64,000 nt of DNA from Syngnathus acus (taxonomy: Eukaryota > Chordata > Actinopteri > Syngnathiformes > Syngnathidae): NCBI RefSeq assembly GCF_901709675.1, contig NC_051104.1, forward strand, positions 7,942,501 to 8,006,500, in the 5' to 3' direction. The position numbers and the translations under genes are program-made. Below are positions 1-10,275 of this stretch, one piece after another; the first letter of the stretch is position 1; each line of letters starts with the position of its first letter. Under the pieces are notes generated by a model. It was not told the origin of the DNA and did no database searches. It saw only the letters and a list, made by a program, of their open reading frames with translations.

Positions 1-231
1 TGATGATTTTTTTGTAATGGAGCCCTGGAATCTACAACGCTTTGTGAATATGGCTGGAAGGAGATGAATACAGGATACTGAACCCTCACCCGGGAAGCGC
101 TAGAGCCAAGATGACATGAGCACAGCAGTGTGTTGTCGAGCGGCACGGCCCAATCAATCTCCTGGCTTTTTGGTCTTGGATGAAATCCCCGGCGGCGCAA
201 CGTTCAGTAGGCCCGCACGCCTGACTTTGTT
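1..231 (-). other. 3' flank / 3' UTR of lnx2
   Basis: This stretch lies downstream of the lnx2 stop on the minus strand. I see no AATAAA-type signal on that strand, so the 3' UTR probably runs off the left edge. No other coding signal is visible. Confidence 0.5.
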
Positions 232-3200
232 CTATACCAGGCTGCCGGGCCACGAGACGACGGTCAGTGCCACCCGGCTGCGCTGTTCCTTCAGCATGGG
301 GACCAGCGCCGAGTGGCTCATTCCCGCCGTGGACAGGCCGTTGACCGCCACGATCATGTCTCCGCACCTGAAGAGGTCAGGCGTTATGTCACGCGAGGTC
401 ACCAAAGGGGCGTCCGACTCACTCACTTGAGGCGGCCGTCGTAGTAGGCGGGCGTGCCGAGGACGATGGTCTTGATGAAGAAGGCCTGGTTGCCGTGGCT
501 CTCCTCGTAGCCCCCCACGATGCTGAAGCCCCAGCTACCGGGGTGGCTCCTCCGCAGGACGATCTCGTGGCTGCTGTGCAAGTAACTGCGGGCCAAATGA
601 GCAAATCAAGTTCTGTGGAATCGGGCCCTCATTTCTTTCATCCTACCTGGGGAGTCCCAGCCACATGACCCAGGAGGGCGACCAGTTGGCGTCAAATTCG
701 CCGTCGTGGGCGTGACTCAGCAGCTGGTCGCGCTGGCGCTCCTCCACCATGCTCACCTCCAGCACGCGCAGCTGCACCGAAGCCGAGGCGGCGCTGGCTT
801 TCAGGGTGCCCACCGCCTCGCTGTGGCTCAGGTAGGTCAGGTCCTGGCCGTTGATGCTCAGGAGGACGTCGCCTGACATCAAGCAAGCAAGCAAGCGAGA
901 ATGTCCTCTTAGAAAAAGAGGCAATCCTGCTTTTTACGCCTCCAGAAAGCAAATTGGTTGTTTCTTTTCGTTGGAGGGGGCGCGCTCTCACCTCGTTTGA
1001 TTCTCCCGTCCCTCGACAAGCATCCGTGCGGTTGGACGCTGGTGACGAAGATGGGCAGCTCTCCGCTCTTGCTGCCCCGCCCGCCCGCCACCGTCATGCC
1101 CAGAGATTCGTGGGGCTCCTTCTTCACAGTGATGTGTTTCTCCTTGCAGGTGACACATTGGGACAAGTCCTGGAAACAGCAAAACATTATGGCAGGCAGC
1201 TCCAAACCAATTTCGCTCCAGTAAAATGCGTTTACCCGGTGCGTGCTGGTGCGGGAGAGGTGCAAGGGCAACGGGCTGGGGCTGGTGCTGTGGTTAGGCA
1301 GGAAGTGATCAAGGCAGTAGAGATCTCTGGTGGAGCTGGATTTTGGCGGAGGAGTGGCTTTGTTGGCTCGGCCGATCAGCAGGTGCACGCGCTCGCCGCT
1401 CGCCTGGATGATCTGCGCAGCCTGCTCCGGGGTCCCGTGGCGCAGGTCCTGATCGTTGACGGCCAAAACACGGTCGTTGCCCCGCAGTCGGCCGTCTTTG
1501 GCCGCCAGTCCCCCGTCCAGCAGGTCCAACACGAAGACCCCGGACTCGTCGGTCCGCCGCACCAGCTTGATGCCCAGCTGCTCCGCCGAGTCGCGCTTGT
1601 GCAAGGTGATCCTCAGCGACACGGGGCTCGGCGGGTTGCCCTCGGGGGTGGAGCAGGGGGCGTTGGGGACAGCGGCGGCGGAAGGCGGCGGCCGCGATGC
1701 GCAGCGGCGTTCTCGGAGCACGGTCAGCTGCAAGGTGGTGCACGGTCGCGCCAGCGTGGAGCGGGCAAAACTGTGCGGCACGTTGCTGATGTCCACGTTG
1801 TTCACCTTGCGAGACGAAGCCAGGGTTAACCTTTTTTGGGGGGGTCATTATGACACGCAAGCCGGTGTTGGGTAGAAAAGATCATCTCACTTGGAGTATC
1901 TGATCCCCCGCCAGCAGCCTTCCGTCGCGTGCAATCACGCCATCCCGGTACACTTCCTGGATGACCACGTTGATGAGGGGCGTCTCGTTGCCGCCCACGA
2001 TGCTGATGCCCAGCTCCACGTACGGGTTGGCCCTGTGCACCTCCACCGCCGTTATCTCGCCTTCCGGGAGCGACGGCAACTTGACGCAGCCTGTCGGGGC
2101 GGCAGACCAATAAGTCTGAAACGCCCGCCCACTCGAGCGAACGGCTGAACTTGATTGTACCTTCTTCTGCAGAAAGAGGAGGAGACTCGGGACAGTCCCA
2201 GCCAGAAGAAGTGGAGCTGACTGAGCGCAGGAGGTGGATGCAGGGGTTGCTGAGAGGTCGCTTCACCCTGGGGATGATGCACTCCATCCCCACCACACCT
2301 ATAAAAGACCACAATTCCAAACCAACTCTGGATACATTTTTGGCACAAACTCACTTTCTTCCTCAGTGCTCTCCTCGAAGGCGGGGTTGTCCAGGCCGGC
2401 CTCGTCGGTCCGCATCGGCGGGTTGTCGCTGCCCAGCGGCGGCGAGGGCCTTCCGTCGCCCAGGTCGGTCTGCGGCGAGCGAGGAGATGGCGGAGGACTT
2501 TTGACCGCTGGTCGGTCGTCCACGCTCTCCTTGCGTGGGCCGTCCACGCTGGTCTGCTGACATCGTGTGCCTGGACACCTTGGTAACGCCGGGTAACAGT
2601 CACTTAAGCAAAATGGCCTTTTTTTGGGAGGGAAACGGTAGCAAGCAGACGTGGGCTTGTCACTTTCCCCTTTCAATCACCTCGTCTGGAGTCCATCCAC
2701 TTATACAACGGCGACACTTGACTCCTGTTACTATCTTGGATCTTTTAAGTCGCTAAGGGAAGCGCTGATCTTTATTTAAAAAAGGTTGGGCTAATCCCAG
2801 CAAAGCAGGCCTCCGTTGGTGTTTCTGGGTTACGGCCGGATTCTTTGGACCGAATCGAAGGCGTGTGAACGCGAGTGTGGGCAAGAGACAAAAAGAAAAA
2901 GCTTAAAAAAGGAGCAGATTCAGAAAAGCTCGGAAGTGCTTGATAGCATTAGCCGGTTCATGGAAATCCCCTTTAAGATGCTCAGTGACAAGTGGATAAA
3001 TGGAACGTCATTTCAATTTCTTTGTGTCTTGGCATGTGAAGAAATTGACAATAAAGCCGACTTTGACTTTTTTGACTTTGATAAACCGTCATTGAGCGAA
3101 GCGTCAAAACATAGCTGGAGAAAATGAACAAATCAATCACTTTTGAGAAACTCAGGAACCCAAAAAGACTCTGAATCGGAAAAGCTCGGAAGTGCTTGTT

Positions 3201-4131
3201 AGCATTAGCCGCTTCGTGGAAATCCCCTTTAAGATGCTCAGTGACAAGTGGATAAACCGTCATTGAGCGAAGCGTCAAAACGTAGCTGGAGAAAAGAAAG
3301 AAATGACTTTTGAGAAACTCAGGAACCCAAAAAGACTCCAGATACCGAGATCAGGATACGGCGGTGTTCTTCAAATGCATGCAAAGCATCGCACTAGTCT
3401 TCCAATTTAATCAGAGATTCCCATCCAATCGGACATTGGCCATCTACTCACCACAAACCGGGGTTGCCCTTGGCCGTCTCGCAGAAGAAGTGATTGAAAA
3501 GATCTCTGGTGTTAAAGTTGCTTAACATGCTTGCCAGAAGAAAAGTGAGAACGGCGAGGAGCAACTCATGACTGTACGACTTGGGAGCTACTAATCCCTC
3601 GGCACGTGACCTACAGCCCTGTAATCCCCCCAAACCTCCTTCAAGGGATCGGAGCACCTGGTCCAAATGGGCCAGGAGCCAAAGAATGTGAATTGACAAG
3701 ACTCATTTGAGCACCCACCTGTGTTTGAGGTGCGCCTCCAGATCACATCTGGGCATGCTGAGCGAGCAGAGCGGCGTCAGCGGGCACGTGACCGACAGCT
3801 TGTCCAACAGCTTGTGCACCAGGATGCTGGACCTGCGGCACGCCGCCAGCTGCAGCCGCGTTCGGTCCAGCGGGCAAAAGTCTCTCTCCTGCAGGAAGCT
3901 GCGCAGGCATCGGGCGCAGAAGGTGTGGCCGCACGGCGTGTCCAGCGGGCGCACCAGCGGCTGCAGGCAGATGTGGCACACCAGGTCGTCGTCCACCTCC
4001 AAGCGGTAGTTGTACAGGTGGTTCTCCCGGCCGCGGTGCACCTGGCCGCACTCGGAGCACAGCGCCTCCGGGGTGGGCTCGGTGGCGGCGACGGGCCCGG
4101 AGAGATCCGCCTCGCAACCCGGGCTGCCCAT
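232..4131 (-). CDS. lnx2: Lnx2-like E3 ubiquitin ligase (RING + 4 PDZ), 8 exons, complete
   Basis: Coding exons in order are 4131-3719, 2578-2355, 2090-1891, 1805-1236, 1169-992, 872-647, 585-427 and 367-232. They join in frame to 702 codons including TAG (701 aa; human LNX2 has 690). A C3HC4 RING finger lies at about residues 52-86 ([23 protein letters not shown]). It is followed by the Numb-binding motif NPAF at 202-205. Four PDZ domains follow: PDZ1 (exons 3-4, LGISIVGG), PDZ2 (exon 4, LGIKLVRR), PDZ3 (exons 5-6, LGMTVAGG) and PDZ4 (exons 7-8, WGFSIVGG). LNX proteins are cytosolic ligase scaffolds that ubiquitinate Numb and bind membrane-protein tails; that role is family knowledge. The end WPGSLV matches human LNX2. 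Position next to polr1d and pdx1 supports lnx2 rather than lnx1. The start is the first Met before the conserved CSECGQ region. Confidence 0.96.
2921..3341. repeat. Imperfect tandem duplication in lnx2 intron 1
   Basis: Copy A (about 2921-3176) and copy B (about 3177-3341) share near-identical blocks: aaagctcggaagtgcttg, aatcccctttaagatgctc, ccgtcattgagcgaagcg and gagaaactcaggaacccaaa. The offset is 256 bp. Copy A carries 85 extra bases (3001-3085) bounded by GATAAA at 2995-3000 and 3080-3085. These are absent from copy B. The extra segment contains caataaagccgactttgac, which looks like a retroposon tail; that identity is inference. Confidence 0.8.
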
Positions 4132-5001
4132 CCTCCCGCCGGCTTTCTAGCCCATAAGCGTCACGGGGCGAGGACGGACGCCCCCCCCGGCGGATGATGA
4201 CGCATCACAGAGGCCAGGCCGCCGCGACAGCTGTTTGGGGAAAAACAACAAGTGTGCCCGCCCGGCATTTACATATTTATTGGCGGCGTGGCGGCAAATA
4301 CTTTGCGCACGTGAGCCCAGTGTGTCGCTGGCACGCCACAAAAGCCCCCACCCGGTTGAGATTATGTATCGCTGCTCTCGTCCGCTAATCTGACAGTATA
4401 ATCTCTCTTTTTGCTCTCGCCCCACTGCAATCTTCCAATTCCACCAGGAGGGAATTATCCGGGATTGAGTATGAGGGGAAAGCAATAGAAAGGGGAAAGC
4501 GAGCGGCGTGCTTTTAAGAGACAAAGGAGATTGACTCGGACATTTTTCAGGGATTTTTTTACTCCCCACAAGCAAAAACAGATAACTCCAAGTGTTTTTT
4601 TTGTGCTTAACTGGGCAAGTGGTGAGTGACAACAATCACACGCTTGGCCCGCTAGCTTCATGCTAACAGACAATAGAGCCCTTTAAAACAACAGTACTCG
4701 GTCATATATTCTTTATCCTTTGCAAAGAGCTAAGCCATCTCTACTGTACAGATGACAACAGTTACATGAATGAGGATAACGCAGCATATATGAAGAAATG
4801 AAGCCGTTTCAAGACTGCATCTTGTGCCCTTTTAAAAATCATTTGCAGATTGGAGAGCTATAAAAAGACAAAAGCAGTGTAAGAGATGCAAAAGAGTATC
4901 GAAAAAGCGTAGAGAGGGGGGACTGGGAAACATCAAAGAGATTAATGGGGTGGAAATCTTGGCCATCAAAACCAAAAATAGCTCAACTAATCAAAGGCGC
5001 C

Positions 5002-5006
5002 TTTTT

Positions 5007-5078
<72 letters not shown>

Positions 5079-5080
5079 TC
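5002..5080. repeat. (CTTT)n microsatellite, about 19 units
   Basis: A nearly perfect CTTT tract seen directly in the sequence. Confidence 0.98.
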
Positions 5081-5951
5081 ACAGAACCGTTCTGAGGCGT
5101 TTCTCCTGTGGAATGTTCCCGAAGCATGCGGATATGCCTGCACATCCAACACCAGGCCGTGCTGGCTGAACCACACTCGTCTGCCTCTCATTAGCTCCTG
5201 TTGTCGCCATAGCGACCGGGATGGGTACCAGGCCGCCGAGCCTGCTCTCTTCCACGGTGCATGACATTCACAGGATGCCGAAGAAGCATGACATGATGAT
5301 AGCCGCCACGCTTTTTCCAACCCACTGTCTCTTTTTGTCTCGTCTCCCTGGTTACGGTCCCCGTGACAACCTGTCTCCGCCGTCTCCTTAGCTACCAAGG
5401 TCCGGCTGTTAATTATGCCATCTTTTTTTTTTTTTTTTTAAAGGATGCTCTCTTTCTTTCTCCTTGGATGTGACTGGCTGCTTGTGTCTCCATCCCCGCA
5501 GCTGGACATGAATTAAGCATGAGGACACAAGGCTCCCTGTGTTTTTGTTTCAAACAAAGCTGTGACATCACCGCACCACACTTGTAGACACCAACGAGTC
5601 GCTTGCCACCGATTTGAACATTTCTCAGTTAATCCCAAGGTTGGTGTCATCGCCTTCCTACGTCAATAAACCGTCAAACCTAATCTAATCTCACCGCAAT
5701 CCATAATATGTTTTGCTCTTTGTCATCTTAGCCTTTTCAAACATATCTTTGTGGTCCTTTTTGTGCTGTTTTTGTCTACTTTACATGAACAGGCCTGCAA
5801 AATCACCATTTACTCCACCAAAATACTCATTTTGTCATTGTCCTCCATCCTGCAGGCTGGCACCGACACTGCAGTGTCACGATGGAAACGTGAGCATCTG
5901 TCTGACTCCATCTACAAGCCCTCAGCACCAGTGCAAAGCCGAGAGCCTCAT

Positions 5952-5999
5952 CACACACACACACACACACACGCGCGCGCGCGCACACGCATACACACA
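5952..5999. repeat. (CA)n-(CG)n-(CA)n compound microsatellite
   Basis: Alternating purine-pyrimidine run: CA repeats, then CGCGCGCGCG, then CA again. Such tracts can adopt Z-DNA. Confidence 0.95.
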
Positions 6000-6744
6000 G
6001 TGACATTGTAGACGTGCATGCAAATGTCATGTTACCTAATCGGGATGCTCCTACGCGCCTTGCATCTCGGCATCAAGAAGGGGGAGAAGAGGTGGATGTG
6101 GTGGTGCTGGTGGTGGAAGGATGCGATGGTTAGCGTCTCGCGCCTCAAATCCACGCACTCGCCGCAAACTGGCGGCGTCCCTGCGAACCCGCACGTAAAC
6201 GCCCACCGCTGTCAATCATCGGAAGGAGGCAGCGCGCGCATCTACTTCACGGGTGGCTTGAGTAAATATGCCTGCGTGGACTAAAAACAATAACACACGC
6301 ACACACCCACGTTCCCCCAAATAGAATTGCTTAGAAAATATTCTACAAATAGTACAAACACTCAAGTATTCCTAAATGTTTCTGTGGAGGATTGTTATGA
6401 AAAGGAGTTTCAGTTCTCTTTCTTGTAAGCTGTATTTTAAATAAATATAAGTTAGCTCACAATGTAACTATTTTTTTGCACAGGGCGTTTTTTTTTTTTT
6501 TTTTGTCATTGCAAGTTAATAAAATGGAAATTGTGTTGAAATTGACAGCAGAATTCAGCAACATTGAATATTTACGTACTCAAATCCGTTAAGGATTTAC
6601 GATCAGGCATCATCTTGACTGCCTTCAGGTCCTTCAACGTAAGACCCCGGCGCCGTAAACAAGCCGTCAGTTCGTTTCTCTACCAAATCAAACGATCCAT
6701 TTGAGGGAGTCTTTATCGCTTGACTTGCAACCAACCGCGTTGTT

Positions 6745-7478
6745 ATGACAGAAGAGGAGAAGGAATTGGAAAAGTACGTATATAGCTGCCGTGTCGTTTC
6801 ACGTCAGTCGTTTGCCCGGTTTGGGTTCAACCGAGACACTGCCGGTCTGCTTACTAAATGGCGCACGTTAAGCTCATTGGGTTCCTTCTTTTGCTTTTTG
6901 CGCCCTTTGTTATCCCTCAGAATTTTCGACCCATTTGACTGATTTGCGTGTGTTGCAGACGTGCTGTTGAGGAGCTCCTGAGGGAGACCGACCGGGCTCG
7001 GCTGAGAGCCGAGACGATGGGCCCCGCAGGATGGTGAGTCCGCCGGTAATGACGTCACTATTGGTGACTACATTTCAACCTGGTACAGCACATTTTTAAA
7101 CCATGTTTGTGTTCCTTTCTAATCAGGCTAAAATGTCCATTGCGAGGCACCAACAAACGCTTCCTTCTCAACACCCTGCGTTCCACAAGCCTGCAACGTA
7201 GGCCCGGCGAGCCCAAAGAGGGACACTCATCGCATGGTCCGAGTCGGAGGTCCCCTAGTGGGAAGAGCCGCAGCCGGTCGCCCCCCTCCAGACGGGACGG
7301 CGGACACTCGCGCAAGCATCATCATCGCGAGGACATCTACAGCGGCGACGCCAAGAGGCGGGACAGAGAGCGGGAGCGGAGTCACAGACGTAAGGGCGAG
7401 CGCGAGAGGGACGTGACGTCGGATGGACACTCGGCGGAAAAAGACAGGCGAACGTCAAAGACGAGGACGGGCCGCTAG
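6745..7478 (+). CDS. polr1d: POLR1D short alternative product (isoform-2 type), 3 exons
   Basis: Exons 6745-6773, 6959-7033 and 7127-7478 join in frame to 152 codons including TAG (151 aa). The protein starts MTEEEKELEK and then reads RAVEELLRE, RAETMGPAGW, LKCPLRGTNKRFL, close to human POLR1D isoform 2 (ELERKAIEELL, RAETMGPMGW, STNKRFLIN). The C-terminal half is rich in Arg, Ser and Lys (RRSPSGKSRSRSPPSRR), like an RS-type tail, and is longer than in human. In human, the first exon is shared with the real polymerase subunit RPAC2/AC19. No RPAC2 exon is visible here, either in the 185-bp first intron or downstream. The molecular role of the short product is not established; naming rests on sequence and position beside lnx2 and pdx1. 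Confidence 0.88.
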
Positions 7479-8892
7479 TCCACTGGAACAATAATGGATC
7501 CATTTTCCACAGAAGCCCGCCCGCCCGCCCGCCCGCTCGTCCTTTTTAGGTTCTTGCCTCATTCAAATAAGAAAGTGCTCGTTAAGTAGCTCAGGGAGGA
7601 CATTGGCGCCAATCACCATTTTGTGCTGATCTTGATGTCATTTTTCATTTCAATGCTGTGTTTTGGCAACATTTAAGGACACACAGATGGTTAAAAGAGC
7701 TCCCGCCATCTGACTTGTTTACACGTTTTATTGTTTGACGTAGTCGGGTAGATGTGACTATTTCACGTAAGTCAAGTCCGCTTCGTAAATCGCGTTATCC
7801 ACGTGGAAGATATCTTCCTTTTGAACTACTTCCTTCCTTTCCCAAAGGACGTTCAAATATAAACGCCGTCCTGCCAGCCGCCGTTTGGCGTCACTTACTC
7901 TTTTATTGCGTGTGTGAGTGCCCTATTACCATGCTGAGCGCTTTATTGTCTCTGTTGAACAACTGTAACTTCACAAACTGGCAGTGGCAGTAAAACAGGG
8001 CAGAATCCAGATGTCGGGATGAAGTGGGTTACCGTGTCCGTCCCTATGTCCCTATGTGAGGAGACTGCGGGAAGCGTCACCGCGTGAAAGCGCTCACAGT
8101 CAGTCGCCGCACGCAAAGTCGCTAATTGAGTTCCAGCTTAATCGACTAACCAGGAGAGGCCTTGCTTAATGGGGCCTAACGCGGAGTGTACATAGAGCAA
8201 GACTAATGGCCGGTCAACATGGTGCGAGCGCGCCGCCTCGGAGCTGCTAAGTGCTGTTAAATGAGGCGTCCGCATCGGCCGGCGTCACACGCCCTAACAA
8301 TTGGCCAAAAAGCTGCCTGAACCAACTTTTTGGGGGGAACAAAGAACTCATTTGATCAGTTTGGCATTGGTACGGCTTTTATTTTGCAGTGTTATGTTCC
8401 TATTCCTATGATTTTGATCCTCCAACTAGAAGTGGAACTGACCAGCAACTTTTTGTCAATTGAAGATTTTACATTGGATATTAGTTTTATTGTGTATTGC
8501 TCACCCTTCATTCTTTTCTGTTGTCATTCCCATTCGCTTGACTCCCAGTTGAAGCCACTGCTAGTGACAGAAATAAAAGAACTTTGATTTGGACTGTTTA
8601 ACATTGTTACCCGTCTTATTTTGTGAGGTTTTAACTTCCTGTCGTTTGAGCTTTCAATATACTATGTTTTGGATGAAAAACCGACGCTCGCTGTACATAA
8701 ATCCAGTGAGTCAACACGTGGCCATATTGACTTTGTTCAATTTAGCGGAGGCTCCGCTCAGCCAATGGATGGCCTCCCAGCCAACTCACGTGGTCCCAGC
8801 GCGGGCACACCTGCACGCGCCAAGTGGGCGCAGCCAGCCACCAGAGGAGAAGGTCCACGCCAGGGGCGAGGGCCCTGCAGCGAGCGCCAGCC
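7479..8892. other. Intergenic region between polr1d and pdx1; no gsx1
   Basis: This region holds the polr1d 3' UTR and the pdx1 upstream region. A candidate poly(A) signal AATAAA lies at 8572-8577, though it is far from the polr1d stop. No homeodomain-coding exon is present on either strand, so gsx1, expected between these genes, is missing. The last 180 bp hold CACGTG boxes and a CCAAT box, listed separately. Confidence 0.75.
8715..8792 (+). promoter_or_regulatory. Putative pdx1 proximal promoter: two CACGTG E-boxes and a CCAAT box
   Basis: CACGTG occurs at 8715-8720 and 8787-8792, and CCAAT at 8762-8766, about 100-180 bp before the pdx1 start codon. In mammals the proximal Pdx1 promoter has a USF-bound E-box of this type, so the arrangement is plausible. 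Function is inferred only from motif and position. No clear TATA box is seen. Confidence 0.45.
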
Positions 8893-10275
8893 ATGCATCG
8901 CGACAACCACGCGTACCAGCAACTCCCGTTCAAGGAGGACTCTTGCGCGTACCAGAGGGCGGACGACTTCGCCCACAACCCGCCGCCCTGCCTCTACATG
9001 AGCCGGCAGGTGCAGGCCGGGTACCTGGCGGGAGCCACCCTGGAGCCGACCGACGGCCTGGCGGAACCCGCCTACGGGCTCTCGCTGCGGGAAGACCTCG
9101 GGATCCCGATGCTGCACCACCACCACCAGCAGCACCAGCAGCAGCAGCAGCACCACCACCAGCAGCACCACCAGCAGCACCCCCCCAATCAACAACAGCA
9201 GCAGCAGCAGCAGCAGCACCCGACCCAAGCGCCGCAACACCCGCCGCCGCTCACACCCGCCGCGGCCTTCGGCGACACGGCCGAGCACAGCCGATTCCAC
9301 CTTCCTTTCCCCTGGATGAAAAGCAGCAAGGCCCACTCCCACGCGTGGAAGGCGCAGTGGACAGGTAACGCGTAATACATGATAATGATGATTATTATGT
9401 TTGCATTGTATGAAGTGACTCAAGGGGAATCATTTTTATGATCGGTTAACCTTGTCGGGTCATTATTGAAAACCAGGAAGGTCTATTTAGCTTTTTATTA
9501 GTTCTTATCTTCGTAAAAAAGTTAATAATCAATCATTTTAATTGAAAAAAAAAAAATATCACGCGATGACCTAGCCTCGTTTTAAATTCACATTCGTTAT
9601 AATTATTGTTGCACGCTTTAGATTTCGGTATTTTCCTGACCGTTTTCTCATCACATTCATTATTTCATTATTATTATAGCAGTTATTTGATTCAAATTAT
9701 ACATTCGTTTTTGGTCATATAAATGGCAGTATAAAATAAAACAAGAATTGTCATTTCAAAAAATAGGCTTATTTTTAGTTCAAAATGTACAGGCACTTTT
9801 TGTATGATGACATGATGTAGGACTCTTTTACATGAATACATACCATTTTCACGATTGCATTTTTGATGGCAGTAAGTACAAAGTACTGTTTTGAAACTGA
9901 AGCCACTGTATTTGTTCAGGCCCGTACATGATGGCCGAGGTTGAGGAGAGCAAGCGTACACGCACGGCCTACACGCGTGCTCAGCTTCTCGAGCTGGAGA
10001 AGGAATTTCTTTTCAACCGCTACATCTCCAGGCCTCGCCGCGTGGAGCTGGCGCTCACCCTCAGCCTGACCGAGCGCCACATCAAGATCTGGTTCCAGAA
10101 TCGCCGCATGAAGTGGAAGAAGGAGGAGGACCGGCGGCGGGCTCGGAGGGGCGAGCCCGACCAGGACTCGGCCGTCACCTCCGGGGACCAGGGAGAGACG
10201 GCGCCAGCGGGGGTCTCGCCGCCGCCGCTCTCCCCAGAGTCCCGCACTCTGGACCAAAAGAACACGCTTTTTTGA
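8893..10275 (+). CDS. pdx1: Pdx1 (Ipf1) pancreatic/duodenal homeobox protein, 2 exons
   Basis: Exons 8893-9364 and 9920-10275 join in frame to 276 codons (275 aa). Pdx1 is the nuclear homeodomain activator for pancreas formation and insulin expression. Residues 1-40 carry the family N-terminus (CAYQR, PPPCLYM). The PBX-binding pentapeptide FPWMK is at 139-143. The homeodomain is at about 168-227, with [36 protein letters not shown], and Gln50 and Asn51 of helix 3 intact. A His/Gln-rich tract fills about residues 75-112, a region that in human holds only a few His. The start was chosen at the Met just before [10 protein letters not shown]; an in-frame upstream ATG at 8824 would add 23 unrelated residues. 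The intron position is the usual one, just before the homeodomain. Confidence 0.97.
9115..9228 (+). repeat. CAC/CAG trinucleotide tract coding His/Gln in pdx1 exon 1
   Basis: An interrupted CAC/CAG triplet array inside the pdx1 reading frame. It encodes runs of His and Gln (for example nine Gln in a row near 9191-9217). Confidence 0.95.

Larger units (their letters stand above)
4132..6744. other. Intergenic region between lnx2 and polr1d (divergent)
   Basis: This 2.6 kb separates the lnx2 start (minus) from the polr1d start (plus), so it should hold both promoters. I see no coding exon on either strand. It contains a long (CTTT)n tract at 5002-5080, a poly(T) at about 5426-5439, a (CA)n/(CG)n tract at 5952-5999 and a poly(T) at 6487-6504. 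No promoter element can be assigned with confidence. Confidence 0.7.

Noticed and set aside
954-1829. Long plus-strand open frame opposite lnx2
   Set aside because: It is the complement of the lnx2 PDZ exons and spans their introns. It has no family motif, and the minus strand gives the real protein.
8824-8892. Upstream in-frame ATG for pdx1
   Set aside because: It would add 23 residues unlike any Pdx1 N-terminus. Met at 8893 fits the family start.
7479-8892. Possible gsx1 remnant
   Set aside because: I looked for homeodomain helix-3 coding (WFQNRR-like) on both strands and found none.
8758-9423. 221-codon minus-strand frame opposite pdx1 exon 1
   Set aside because: It is a Leu/Val-rich shadow of the His/Gln triplet tract and has no independent support.
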